From contig NZ_LN908975.1 in NCBI RefSeq assembly GCF_001486165.1, positions 616,220-680,219 of the forward strand: a DNA stretch of 64,000 nt, read 5' to 3'. Of this stretch, positions 1 to 7,502 are shown in pieces (position 1 is the first letter of the stretch; each line of letters opens with the position of its first letter). The DNA comes from Bittarella massiliensis (ex Durand et al. 2017). Its GTDB lineage: Bacteria > Bacillota > Clostridia > Oscillospirales > Ruminococcaceae. The translations under genes and the position numbers were made by a program. The notes under the pieces are model-generated. The model worked only from the letters and a program-made list of their open reading frames with translations, was not told the DNA's origin and did no database searches.

Positions 1-343
1 CGACCAAAAATGACCGGGCGATGAGCGCACTGCCCGAGGGGTCGTCGGATACCCGGTACTGGGCTTTGCGCAGGAGGATGTTTCCGCGGCTTTTGCCGTT
101 TACCCCGGCCAGATAGCGGCCGTTGGGGGAGAAAAAGGTGAGGGCGATCCCGCGCTCGACGCAGGCCCCCATCAGGGCCGGGCTGGCCCCTTTGTAGCCG
201 AAGGAGACGATCCCCTCCAGGATGTGAAGTGGAAATTGGCGGGAGGGACTGTCCTCATCCCCCAATACCACTACATTTTCGCCGTCCAAGGCCAGATAGG
301 TGTCGGGGGTGGTCACATAGAGGGTGTTCAGCAGTTTTCGCAC
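1..343 (-). CDS. cas1: Cas1, N-terminal part (runs off left edge)
   Basis: Integrase subunit of CRISPR adaptation; with Cas2 it inserts new spacers. Only the first ~114 codons are visible. They start at a GTG (343-341) with GAGGAGGTGACACC just upstream and read RKLLNTLYVTTPDTYLALDG, then FPLHILEGIVSFGYKGASP, the N-terminal beta domain typical of type I-C Cas1. The catalytic domain, cas2 and the active array would lie beyond base 1. The start overlaps the end of cas4 by 16 bp, so the two are translationally coupled in the cas operon. Confidence 0.9.
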   Translation of the reverse strand, partial: MRKLLNTLYVTTPDTYLALDGENVVVLGDEDSPSRQFPLHILEGIVSFGYKGASPALMGACVERGIALTFFSPNGRYLAGVNGKSRGNILLRKAQYRVSDDPSGSALIARSFLV

Positions 344-1002
344 GGTGTCACCTCCTCCAATCGGGCGCGGATATACGCGGCAGCACTGCCCTTCCGCGCC
401 AATTTTGGCAGGCAGAGGTCTTTGAGAGAGCAGGCGTTACAGGACTTGCTGGGCCGCACTTTGGGGGTATATTGGCGGCTGTAAAGTCGGTGTATCTCCT
501 CTGCCATAGTTGTGACGGCAGTGCGCAATTCCCCGGTAAAGGGCACGGTTTCCCGCCTTCTCGTCTCCCCGTAATAGAGGTACCCCTGGGGGATGGAGCA
601 GGCCAGCATTTCCTCCAGGCAGATCGCCTGTCCACAGAGCTGCAGTCGGTCTGCGTCCCCCTCTTTGGGCCGCCCCTTTTTGTATTCGACCGGCACCGGG
701 AGGTAGAGCCCCTCCCGCCCCTGCAGGGGGATGCCGTCGGGGGCGGGGTGAAATTCCACCACATCGCAGGCGCCGCTCATCCCGAGGGTGCGGGAAAAAA
801 CCTGCATGCCCCGGGTGTAGAGGACGCCGTCCCGCATCTCCGACAAATCGGCATTGTGGGCGCGCTGGTGCATGATCTCCCCTTCGACGGTGCGCAGGTT
901 TTCCGCCCACTGCTGTTCGATGTGGATCAGGGCCCACTGGCGGCGGCAGAAGGAAAAGTGCTGCAACCCGGAGAGGAGGAGAAATTCCTCTTCCCGGTAC
1001 AC
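328..1002 (-). CDS. cas4: Cas4, type I-C adaptation nuclease
   Basis: RecB-type nuclease that selects and trims PAM-containing prespacers with Cas1-Cas2. The 224-residue length is normal. An N-terminal Cys (C19) and a C-terminal cluster in SCNACSLKDLCLP supply the [4Fe-4S] ligands. The central DVVEFHP and VEYKKGRPKEGDADRLQLCG segments carry the nuclease Asp and Glu-x-Lys. The start is a GTG placed 2 bp after the cas7 stop, without an obvious Shine-Dalgarno, so translation is probably coupled to cas7. It sits between cas7 and cas1, the usual type I-C order. Confidence 0.94.
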   Translation of the reverse strand: MYREEEFLLLSGLQHFSFCRRQWALIHIEQQWAENLRTVEGEIMHQRAHNADLSEMRDGVLYTRGMQVFSRTLGMSGACDVVEFHPAPDGIPLQGREGLYLPVPVEYKKGRPKEGDADRLQLCGQAICLEEMLACSIPQGYLYYGETRRRETVPFTGELRTAVTTMAEEIHRLYSRQYTPKVRPSKSCNACSLKDLCLPKLARKGSAAAYIRARLEEVTPCENC

Positions 1003-1004
1003 GG

Positions 1005-1892
1005 TCAGATCATCCGGGTACAGGTGACCCCTGCCGGCAGCGCGTCGGTGTGAAGTTCCACCTGGTAGTCGCTGTACTGTCTGGCCGGTGTGGTGGGGTC
1101 TTTTCTGGCCACCGATACCGTCTCAAACAGTTTGTGGGAGGGGGCGTTGCCCAGCTTGCACTCGTGCTGAAAGACGATGAGTTCCCGCACCGCCATCTTG
1201 CCGCGCGCGGCGGAGTGGTCGTCTTCAAACATGTTGATGATGGCCTGCCAGAGGAGAGCGAGGTCCTCTTCCGAAAAGCCGGTCACCTTTTGGGCGAGGT
1301 TGGCGGAGATGTACCCCTCTGCCCGGTAGAGGGCGTAGGGGATCACGTGTTTGCGGCCCATCTCCGTCCCTTTTTTCTCGGCATCGGCCTCGGTCGTGAT
1401 GGCCACCCGGGTGATGGTGACTTCCTGGGGAACGATGGGATCGACACTTCTGGCAAAACTCATCTGCACTGGCCCGCGCACCTGCCCGCAGTTGAGGGCC
1501 GCCTTGACAAAGGTGACCATCACCGCGCCAAAGGTGCGGATATCGTAGAAGTTCTCGCACATGAAGTTGCGGATCTTCAAGTCGAGTTCAGGGTCCTCCT
1601 TCTTTTTGGCCGCCACCCCTTTTTCCTCTACGCCCAGGTAGTCATAGGCCTCGCGATCACTTCTGTTAAGGGGAACGGATTCTTTGATGTAGATGCGATA
1701 CCCCTTTTCCCCTTCTTTGACGGTCTCTATGTAGTTGCGGATCTTTCTCTTTAAGCAGACGTCGGTGACAATACCATACCCTGTCTCGGGGTCGATCCGG
1801 GGCATATTGCCGGCGTCGGGGTCGCCGTTGGGGTTGCCGTTTTCCACGTCGAACAGAACAACAAAATCATACCGGTTTTCAATTGCAGCCAT
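1005..1892 (-). CDS. cas7: Cas7 (Csd2), Cascade backbone
   Basis: Repeated crRNA-binding backbone subunit of type I-C Cascade. The N-terminal RRM-like start AAIENRYDFVVLFDVENGNP followed by NGDPDAGNMPRIDPETG is the Csd2/Csh2 hallmark. The 295-residue length fits the family. The ATG has a strong GGGAGG upstream. It follows cas8c by only a few bases and is followed 2 bp later by cas4, so it is within one operon. Nothing is truncated and the protein should be functional. Confidence 0.96.
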   Translation of the reverse strand: MAAIENRYDFVVLFDVENGNPNGDPDAGNMPRIDPETGYGIVTDVCLKRKIRNYIETVKEGEKGYRIYIKESVPLNRSDREAYDYLGVEEKGVAAKKKEDPELDLKIRNFMCENFYDIRTFGAVMVTFVKAALNCGQVRGPVQMSFARSVDPIVPQEVTITRVAITTEADAEKKGTEMGRKHVIPYALYRAEGYISANLAQKVTGFSEEDLALLWQAIINMFEDDHSAARGKMAVRELIVFQHECKLGNAPSHKLFETVSVARKDPTTPARQYSDYQVELHTDALPAGVTCTRMI

Positions 1893-1895
1893 CGT

Positions 1896-2303
1896 CTAAT
1901 CCTCCCTGCCGTCATCGGTGTTTTTGTCGGCCGAATTGGCCTTTCCATAGCGCGCCTTGACCTGGTGGTAGTAGCCCAAAATAAAGAGACCCTGTTCTTC
2001 TAGGGTGAGGTGTTTGGGGTAGGGGCGGTTGTCCACCTCCAACTTGTCGAGTAGGTCGCCAATCTGCTGGTCGGAGTAGTAGCCATATCTCGCCTTGGAG
2101 ATGTGGTGCTGCGCCAGCATCAACAGGGTGGGGAAGACTGCCGCCGGGGTGGTGCAGGCAGAGGTGAAGTAGCGGTCTTTGATGGTGGTGTTGATGCCGG
2201 GATTGGCGTCCAGCTGCGCCTTTTCCAGTACGGCGAAGAGCCGACCGAGCACATACGCCTGCCCACCGGGCTCCTTCCCGCTGTATTCTTTGTTCAGAGA
2301 CAT
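1896..2303 (-). CDS. cas11c: Cas11c, internal translation product of cas8c
   Basis: In type I-C systems the small Cascade subunit is made from an internal start within cas8c (established for the family). Here an in-frame ATG (2303-2301) lies behind GGGAGGTATTGACC, one of the strongest ribosome sites in the operon. It gives a 135-residue protein beginning MSLNKEYSGKEPGGQAYVLG and then RLFAVLEKAQ, the expected Cas11c N terminus. The sequence shows the site directly; that it is used is inference. It would stabilise the belly of the Cascade complex. Confidence 0.82.
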   Translation of the reverse strand: MSLNKEYSGKEPGGQAYVLGRLFAVLEKAQLDANPGINTTIKDRYFTSACTTPAAVFPTLLMLAQHHISKARYGYYSDQQIGDLLDKLEVDNRPYPKHLTLEEQGLFILGYYHQVKARYGKANSADKNTDDGRED

Positions 2304-3707
2304 GGTCAATACCTCCCGATAGAGAGCCCCCTGCGGCTTTCGCAGCAGGCAGGCCTTGATGATAGCGGCGCGGCCGCGGGTGATTTTGTGGGTCCTGCGC
2401 TCGGTGTTGTCCTGTTCAGCGCGGACCCGCAGCAGAACGGACTCGTAAAGGGCCTCAGGATAGGGTCCCCCCATGAGGATGGCGCGGAGGGTCGCCGCCG
2501 CCATTGAAGAGGAGGGAGCTTTGTCGCGGGCATTCGGGTTGACCGTTTCCCGCAGGAGCCAGTAGAGAGTCAGGTACTCCCGCTCGTAAGGGGCGCGTTC
2601 GATGGCCAGATCGCGGTAGTGGCGGTGGATGTTTTTCACCATCGTCCCAAAATCGCTTTGGAGGAAAAAGCGCACCGAGAGCCGCGCCGCGTTCGGTGCC
2701 AAACCCAGAACATAAAAGGGGGTGGAGAGGGAGAGGTCCCTAGCGACAGGGTCGCCTCTTTCTACATGGGCGAAGAGCTCTGCCAACAGGTGATCGGGGT
2801 CCTCCTCACCTTCGATGTTGCCCATCATCGTGTTGAACAGATCGACAAACTGCGGGTTGGGGTCTGCCGCCCAGTAGACCACGGTGGTATCGCCGACCTG
2901 GCAGTGGTGATGCCAGTCGGAGAGCAGCCAGTTGAGGGCGGTCCCATAGGCGAAGGCGGCGTATTCACTCACCGGGGCGTTGAGCCCCTGCCCACCGGAT
3001 CGCCCGTAGGACTCATAGGCCGGGGCGTTGAAGGACACCAGCGAGGCGCCGACCGACTGCGCTCCCCGTACCCCCTTGATTTTGGGGTGGAGAACGGCGA
3101 CAGGCGCTTCTTGTCCGGTGACCAGACACTGCATCTGGGGCGACTCGCTGTGTGATGCCCGCCACTGTTCCCACTGCGCTTTGACGGCGGGGTCCTCCTG
3201 CACAAAGCGGCCGCCAAAGGTGAAGACGAGGCTTCCTCCGCCGGTCAGCTCGTCCAGGTATTCTGCCAGAACGGGGTGCCCTTTGGCAAGCGCTGGGTCC
3301 CAGCGGGTGAAGAACTGATACACCGCTTTTCCAGCAGGGGAAGAGGTCCCCTCCAGCACAGAGCGGTGGAGGTCTCGGGCTGCGGCGAAGCAGGCTGCTG
3401 TGCGCGCGGGCTTTCCTTTTTTGTCCAGGCCCAACAGATAGCCGGAGTTATCGCAGAGAAAATATGGGTGGATGTTTACGGCGCGGGTGTCTTGCTCCGG
3501 CACCACCAGCACCTGGGGGGCCTCCACCTCTTTCTTGCCCCGCTGCTGCTTGACGCGCAGGGAGAGCACACCGAGGAGCTCCCCCTCTGGCGAGAGTTCC
3601 AGAGCATAGGACACCTTGGCGGGACTGTACCCCGGTGGGGGAACGGTGCCGTCCTTGTCCTTTTGGCGCAGGATTTCGTAGTATTCCACCAGAGATTGAA
3701 GGATCAT
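1896..3707 (-). CDS. cas8c: Cas8c (Csd1), large Cascade subunit
   Basis: Large subunit of type I-C Cascade that reads the PAM and helps load target DNA. At 603 residues it starts MILQSLVEYYEILRQKDKDG, typical of Csd1. Its start overlaps the cas5c stop by 4 bp (coupled translation). The C-terminal ~135 residues form the small-subunit (Cas11c) domain, which also has its own start inside the gene (listed separately). No frameshift is seen. Confidence 0.94.
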   Translation of the reverse strand: MILQSLVEYYEILRQKDKDGTVPPPGYSPAKVSYALELSPEGELLGVLSLRVKQQRGKKEVEAPQVLVVPEQDTRAVNIHPYFLCDNSGYLLGLDKKGKPARTAACFAAARDLHRSVLEGTSSPAGKAVYQFFTRWDPALAKGHPVLAEYLDELTGGGSLVFTFGGRFVQEDPAVKAQWEQWRASHSESPQMQCLVTGQEAPVAVLHPKIKGVRGAQSVGASLVSFNAPAYESYGRSGGQGLNAPVSEYAAFAYGTALNWLLSDWHHHCQVGDTTVVYWAADPNPQFVDLFNTMMGNIEGEEDPDHLLAELFAHVERGDPVARDLSLSTPFYVLGLAPNAARLSVRFFLQSDFGTMVKNIHRHYRDLAIERAPYEREYLTLYWLLRETVNPNARDKAPSSSMAAATLRAILMGGPYPEALYESVLLRVRAEQDNTERRTHKITRGRAAIIKACLLRKPQGALYREVLTMSLNKEYSGKEPGGQAYVLGRLFAVLEKAQLDANPGINTTIKDRYFTSACTTPAAVFPTLLMLAQHHISKARYGYYSDQQIGDLLDKLEVDNRPYPKHLTLEEQGLFILGYYHQVKARYGKANSADKNTDDGRED

Positions 3708-4363
3708 CCCCGCACACCCCCCGTCAGGTCCAAGACCCCATTTTTGAGCACCGCGTGGAAAAACAGGGGGCGTATGTCAGTGGGTTTTGTGTAGTCCAAA
3801 TCCCAGAGCATGTACCCCAAGTCCTCCTCGCTGTCCGGGTAGGCGGTGACCACCGTCTCCCCCTCAAAAAGGGAGATCCGCGCAGGAAATTCCCGACAGC
3901 CGAGATAGGGCTGTTGAAAGCACTGCCCCTTTTGCAGCCGGCGCATGGCGATGGCGTAGTGCTTGTCCGGGTTGTCCCGTTCGCCGGCGCGGTCGGTCAT
4001 CTCGAAGTGGGCCTCGATGACATACCGCACGTCCCGCAACACCTGGGAGGCGCGCTGCTGAATATTGGCCGATGCGTCGATGTAGAGGGGGATGCGGGCT
4101 CCTCTCATGGCGGAGCGGGCGGTGCTGGAGAGGGCGACGGCGGATACTTCGTTGCGGCGGATATTGGTAAAGCGGATGGGGTTACAGACGTAGATTCTGT
4201 CGATGACCCACTGGATCGCTGGTTTCCAATAAATGGATTCCAGTAAACCTCGGGCCGCCGAGGGGGTGATCATCTCATAGGAAGTGCGCTCTGCCTTGAG
4301 TTCGGGCCTGGTGAATAGAGCCAGGTCACCAGAAACCTCCACCATGATACCGTAAGTACCCAT
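3704..4363 (-). CDS. cas5c: Cas5c (Cas5d), crRNA-processing endoribonuclease
   Basis: In type I-C, which lacks Cas6, Cas5c cuts the repeat hairpin and stays on the 11-nt 5' handle. I start at ATG 4363 (MGTYGIMVEVSGDLALFTRP). AAAGGAG lies 8 nt upstream of this ATG, whereas a GTG 9 nt earlier overlaps that Shine-Dalgarno and is unlikely. The product is 219 residues. Tyr45 (in ESIYWKP) and Lys134-His135 (in NPDKHYAIAM) match the catalytic Tyr/Lys/His set known from this family. It is the first gene after the AT-rich gap and has its own promoter at 4441-4469. Confidence 0.95.
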   Translation of the reverse strand: MGTYGIMVEVSGDLALFTRPELKAERTSYEMITPSAARGLLESIYWKPAIQWVIDRIYVCNPIRFTNIRRNEVSAVALSSTARSAMRGARIPLYIDASANIQQRASQVLRDVRYVIEAHFEMTDRAGERDNPDKHYAIAMRRLQKGQCFQQPYLGCREFPARISLFEGETVVTAYPDSEEDLGYMLWDLDYTKPTDIRPLFFHAVLKNGVLDLTGGVRG

Positions 4364-4389
4364 GTAATTCACTCCTTTCTTTTTATTTT

Positions 4390-4427
4390 TTCAGTTTTTA
4401 GTAATTACCAAAAACTTAATGGAGAAA
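4390..4427 (+). promoter_or_regulatory. PAM plus seed match for the crRNA-like RNA in the cas5c leader
   Basis: On the plus strand TTC (4390-4392), the type I-C PAM, is followed by AGTTTTTAGT (4393-4402). The guide spacer at 4574 begins AGTTTATAGT. Nine of the first ten positions match, and the only mismatch is position 6, the base flipped out in type I crRNA-target duplexes. Beyond position 10 matching is poor. The site lies between the cas5c promoter and start codon, so Cascade bound here would block the operon without full pairing for cleavage. Confidence 0.72.
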
Positions 4428-4440
4428 AACCTCTATTACC

Positions 4441-4469
4441 AAAATATGCTTATTTTATTATATTGTCAA
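4441..4469 (-). promoter_or_regulatory. Promoter of cas5c-cas8c-cas7-cas4-cas1
   Basis: Reading leftward: TTGACA (4469-4464), 17-bp spacer, TATTTT (4446-4441). Transcription would start near 4434, giving a ~70-nt leader that contains the protospacer-like site. Confidence 0.75.
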
Positions 4470-4503
4470 GGGCTAAATGGAAAATAATAATTTTGCGCCC
4501 AGG

Positions 4504-4532
4504 TGGACAGTCAAATAAAAGTGCCCTATAAT
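4504..4532 (+). promoter_or_regulatory. Promoter of the crRNA-like RNA
   Basis: TGGACA (4504-4509), 17-bp spacer, TATAAT (4527-4532), a near-consensus vegetative promoter pointing away from cas5c. Start predicted at about 4539, a few bases before the repeat-like hairpin. Confidence 0.8.
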
Positions 4533-4538
4533 AAATGT

Positions 4539-4657
4539 GTTATATATGCAGTTGCATGTATATGGATTGAAATAGTTTATAGTGTATTACGTAGGTACTT
4601 AGGTGGAGGTCCTGTAAGGAGATGTGGCAGTTTACGGCTGTTGCATCTCTTTTCCTT
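4539..4657 (+). ncRNA. crRNA-like Cas-regulating RNA (CreR/CreA-type) with degenerate I-C repeat
   Basis: Predicted ~118-nt RNA in the gap between cas3 and cas5c. From 5' to 3' it carries four parts. First is a hairpin with a 9-bp stem and AGTT loop (4542-4561). Second is TGGATTGAAAT (4563-4573), an exact copy of the 11-nt type I-C crRNA handle. Third is a ~34-nt spacer-like segment from 4574. Last is a 15-bp hairpin with a T-rich tail (4616-4658). The stem replaces the G+C-rich repeat stem with AT pairs yet keeps shape and position, so Cas5c should still process it. Its first ten spacer bases match the cas5c leader next to a TTC PAM. Such guides are known as CreR or CreA in other type I and V loci. 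No toxin-like minigene is seen, so autorepression (CreR) fits better than CreTA. Expression and binding are inference. Confidence 0.75.
4542..4573 (+). repeat. Degenerate type I-C CRISPR repeat inside the regulatory RNA
   Basis: A 32-bp unit in the place of a full repeat. Only the 3' end TGGATTGAAAT agrees with I-C repeats such as the best relic units near 42758 and 42825. The 5' part is a different AT-rich inverted repeat (ATATATGCA / TGCATGTAT). Conserved handle with replaced stem suggests selection for processing rather than decay. Confidence 0.75.
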
Positions 4658-4658
4658 T
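4616..4658 (+). terminator. Intrinsic terminator of the crRNA-like RNA
   Basis: Stem 4616-4630 with 4638-4652 (15 bp with several G-U pairs), followed by TTTCCTTT. It abuts the cas3 stop codon on the opposite strand. Confidence 0.7.
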
Positions 4659-6810
4659 ATGCAAATAACGCATCCCCCGTTTCTACATTGGCGGTGAGGC
4701 CCATCTCTTCTGAATAGCAATCCAGATCGTGTAGCAGGTAGAGACCGTCTGCTAACAGTTCCAATTTGCCGCTGTCCCAGAGGGCGCGAAATTGATTTTG
4801 GTAGACGTTGACGCTGTAAAGGCCGGCCTTGCGCAATCGCTCCCGGCTAAAAAAGCCGAGTTGCAGGTCTTCGGCGAGTTGGGCGGCTTCCTCTTCCAAG
4901 GGGATAAGGATGGTTTGGGTGGGGCTTTCAATAAGGTGAAACTCCGCTGCGACCTGGGCGAAGGGGAAGAGGAGGTTCCGAGCGCCCCGCTCAAAAGAGG
5001 GGAGGATCCCTTTGCGGTCGAGCATCGGCCGCTGCAGGTAGAAGAGCTGGGAGAAGTAGTCGTGAATTGCCTGGGGCGAAGCTAGGTCCTCCTGTCGCGC
5101 CGCCACCAGGCGGGCGACCTCCAGTGGGGTGCGAAGGGCGGCGGGGAGGTGTTTCCGATACCGCTCCTCTGGGACAAACAGTTTGACCAGACTCTCTTCG
5201 AGGGGGCGCTTGCCCTCCCGATTGCAGCGTCCCGCCGCCTGAATATCTGAATCCAGTCCGGCCTCAGAGCGGTAGACGAGGGGAAAGTCCACATCCACCC
5301 CCGCCTCGATGAGGGAGGTGGAGACCACCCGGCAGGGAAGCCCTTCTTTTAGCCGTTTGCGGACGGCCTTTAAAATTCGCTTGCGGTGGTTGGGATAGAG
5401 GAGAGTGGAGAGGTGAAAACGACCCTCTGGGGGGAGGAGTTGATAGAGGTTTTGCGCCTGTGCGCGGGAGTTGACAATGCAGAGGACTTGCGGCGCCTCG
5501 GCCAGCTCTGCCGCCAGCTGCGCGTCGGTCCTCTCGCCGACGGAGAGCAACTGGGTCCGGCGGAAAAATCGGTAGAGCGCGTCGGTGTTTTGGCAGATTT
5601 CCCGGGGGCGGCAGGAGTCGGGGAAAAAGGGGTCCAACGCGGGCTGGGTCGCCGTGCAGAGAACGGCGGTACAGCCGCAGTTGACGCACAGTTCTGTGAT
5701 GGCGCCAACACAGGGCAGCAGGTAGTCGCGGGGCAACATCTGCGCCTCGTCGAAGATGACGACGCTCCGGGCGATGTTGTGCAGTTTTCTGCACCGGGAT
5801 GAGCGGTTGGAAAAGAGGGACTCGAAAAACTGCACGTTGGTGGTGACGACTACAGGGGCGTCCCAGTTTTCGGAGGCCAGTTCCGCAGGAGTCACCTCGT
5901 CCTCCTCCCGCTGGCGAAAACAGACATTGGAGTGGTGCTCCAACACGTTTTCATCCCCCAAAATATCCCGAAAGACCTGAGCGGTCTGCTCGATGATGCT
6001 GGTGTATGGGATGACGTAGATGATCCTCTGCAACCCGTGTTGGATGGCGTGTTTGAGGGCAAATGCCAGGGAGGAGAGGGTCTTCCCACCCCCGGTGGGA
6101 ACGGTGAGGGAGAAGAGGCCCGGCGCTTCTTCCGCAGCCCTCTGGCAGTCATCCAAGATGTCGCATCGCTTTTGATTGAGGGGGGTCTTGGGCGGGTAAA
6201 ATGTCTGCAGGTGCTGTGAGAGTTTTTGCCAGAGATCGGGCAGCGGCTCCCCCATCCCCCGCTGCGGCGGCTGGTCGGCCATAAAGGCCTCGGTGTCCAA
6301 AAAATCGGCATCCACCAGGCAGGAGTAGAGCATCCTGGTGAAAAAAGCCATGGTGAATCCGCCGTTGACAGGAGAAAGGGGAGGGGGATTTTTGGGCAGC
6401 ACAGAGGGGATAGAGACCTCCTGTAAACCGCTTGCATAGTCGGGTACGACTTTTTTCAGCCGGCCCATCAAGGTGGGGGCGGCTGCAGTGTCCGAACTGC
6501 TTCCGCCATCGGGCAACCCGCTGTGATGTCCTGCAATGCAGTAGGCCATGAGCCGGGCGAGTCCATTTTTCATCACACCGCAGAGGGCCTGGGCGCCTGC
6601 GGTGGAGTGATCCACCCGGGGGCCGTTATCGAGGATGCGATGGCGAAACTCTTCCGAATATTTTCCCAAGTCGTGGAGCATTCCGCAACAGAAAGCGCAT
6701 TCCCCTGCACTTAAGGGGGCGGCAAACCTTGCGGCGAGGCGGGCCACATTGTGCAGGTGTTCCGACACGGTCTGAAAGGTGGCCTCCCCCTTTTTGTGTG
6801 CTATATACAT
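4657..6810 (-). CDS. cas3: Cas3, HD nuclease-helicase, type I-C
   Basis: Recruited by Cascade to unwind and degrade target DNA. 717 residues, full length. The N-terminal HD domain has CGMLHDLGKYSEEF (His46-Asp47) and AGHHSGLPDGG. The SF2 helicase has Walker A PTGGGKTLSS (~238-246), DEAQ (354-357) and the motif VI segment AAGRCNREGKRP. It is transcribed separately from cas5c, behind an extended -10 promoter near 6862. It is therefore outside direct control by the seed match in the cas5c leader. The nearest GGAG lies 14 nt before the ATG, rather far. Confidence 0.95.
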   Translation of the reverse strand: MYIAHKKGEATFQTVSEHLHNVARLAARFAAPLSAGECAFCCGMLHDLGKYSEEFRHRILDNGPRVDHSTAGAQALCGVMKNGLARLMAYCIAGHHSGLPDGGSSSDTAAAPTLMGRLKKVVPDYASGLQEVSIPSVLPKNPPPLSPVNGGFTMAFFTRMLYSCLVDADFLDTEAFMADQPPQRGMGEPLPDLWQKLSQHLQTFYPPKTPLNQKRCDILDDCQRAAEEAPGLFSLTVPTGGGKTLSSLAFALKHAIQHGLQRIIYVIPYTSIIEQTAQVFRDILGDENVLEHHSNVCFRQREEDEVTPAELASENWDAPVVVTTNVQFFESLFSNRSSRCRKLHNIARSVVIFDEAQMLPRDYLLPCVGAITELCVNCGCTAVLCTATQPALDPFFPDSCRPREICQNTDALYRFFRRTQLLSVGERTDAQLAAELAEAPQVLCIVNSRAQAQNLYQLLPPEGRFHLSTLLYPNHRKRILKAVRKRLKEGLPCRVVSTSLIEAGVDVDFPLVYRSEAGLDSDIQAAGRCNREGKRPLEESLVKLFVPEERYRKHLPAALRTPLEVARLVAARQEDLASPQAIHDYFSQLFYLQRPMLDRKGILPSFERGARNLLFPFAQVAAEFHLIESPTQTILIPLEEEAAQLAEDLQLGFFSRERLRKAGLYSVNVYQNQFRALWDSGKLELLADGLYLLHDLDCYSEEMGLTANVETGDALFA

Positions 6811-6854
6811 AAAAACAAATCAACTCCATAAAAAAATTAAAACAAAATGTGATT

Positions 6855-6870
6855 TGTCTCATTATAGCAC
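6855..6870 (-). promoter_or_regulatory. cas3 promoter (extended -10)
   Basis: On the minus strand TGCTATAAT occurs just upstream of cas3 in an AT-rich 80-bp tract, an extended -10 element with no good -35. It leaves a ~45-nt leader before the cas3 ATG. Confidence 0.6.
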
Positions 6871-6979
6871 TGTTTTTCATTTAGGAAGGCGAAAGATGTC
6901 GAATTTGAGAGAATTTTGCACTTTTTAGCCCCAACACTATCCAGCCATAATCCCCGCCCTTTCGCCAATACTAATCCCG

Positions 6980-7441
6980 TTGAAATTTGTGACAGACGGG
7001 AAGTGGTTTTGGGTGAAACGAGCGGGGGAATCGGCGGCGGTCTTCGCCATCGGCTGTGTGGGGTACGGCGCCATCGAGGTGCTCTGGCGGGGATATACCC
7101 ACTGGACCATGGTGCTCACCGGGGGCACCTGTTTTTCCATCCTCTACGCCGTCAACGGCAGGCACCCTGCCATGCCCCTCTGGAAAAAGTGCCTGGTGGG
7201 GGATGCGGTCATCACCGGCATTGAATTTTGCGTGGGCTGTGTGGTCAACCGCTGGCTGCACTGGGGCGTCTGGGACTACTCCCAATTGGCGGGCAATCTC
7301 CTGGGGCAGATCTGCCCCCTCTACTCCTTTCTCTGGTACCTGCTCTCCGCCCCCATCGCCTGGCTGGCGGCAGGGCTGCGGCGCAAGATCAAGGGACAGC
7401 AGGACCTTTTGCAGCCGCTGCGACGGCTGCTCCACCCCTAG
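6980..7441 (+). CDS. Membrane protein, ABC_trans_CmpB (putative ABC-transporter type IV) family
   Basis: A 153-residue integral membrane protein with about four hydrophobic segments. The core WLHWGVWDYSQLAGNLLGQI followed by CPLYSFLWYLL is the signature of the CmpB-like family often annotated putative ABC transporter; real function unknown. The start is unclear: TTG at 6980 or GTG at 6989, neither with a good Shine-Dalgarno. It stands alone and ends in a strong bidirectional terminator shared with the lipoprotein gene opposite. Confidence 0.7.
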   Translation: MKFVTDGKWFWVKRAGESAAVFAIGCVGYGAIEVLWRGYTHWTMVLTGGTCFSILYAVNGRHPAMPLWKKCLVGDAVITGIEFCVGCVVNRWLHWGVWDYSQLAGNLLGQICPLYSFLWYLLSAPIAWLAAGLRRKIKGQQDLLQPLRRLLHP

Positions 7442-7454
7442 TAAACAAACAAAA

Positions 7455-7494
7455 ACGAGCCCCTGCGCCATACTTGGCGCAGGGGCTCGTTTTG
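7455..7494. terminator. Bidirectional terminator
   Basis: Perfect 15-bp stem (7455-7469 with 7476-7490) around ATACTT, flanked by A-run and TTTT, between convergent genes ending at 7441 and 7503. Confidence 0.9.
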
Positions 7495-7502
7495 ATTCGG
7501 TC

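Noticed and set aside
4463..4491. Second plus-strand promoter TTGTCA-17-AATAAT
   Set aside because: It overlaps the cas5c -35 on the other strand and the promoter at 4504-4532 is better placed; may be chance in AT-rich DNA.
4503..4697. 64-codon plus-strand frame in the cas gap, possible creT-like toxin
   Set aside because: No ribosome site, runs through the hairpins and into cas3; the RNA elements explain the region better. No short toxin minigene was found between the cas promoter and cas5c either.
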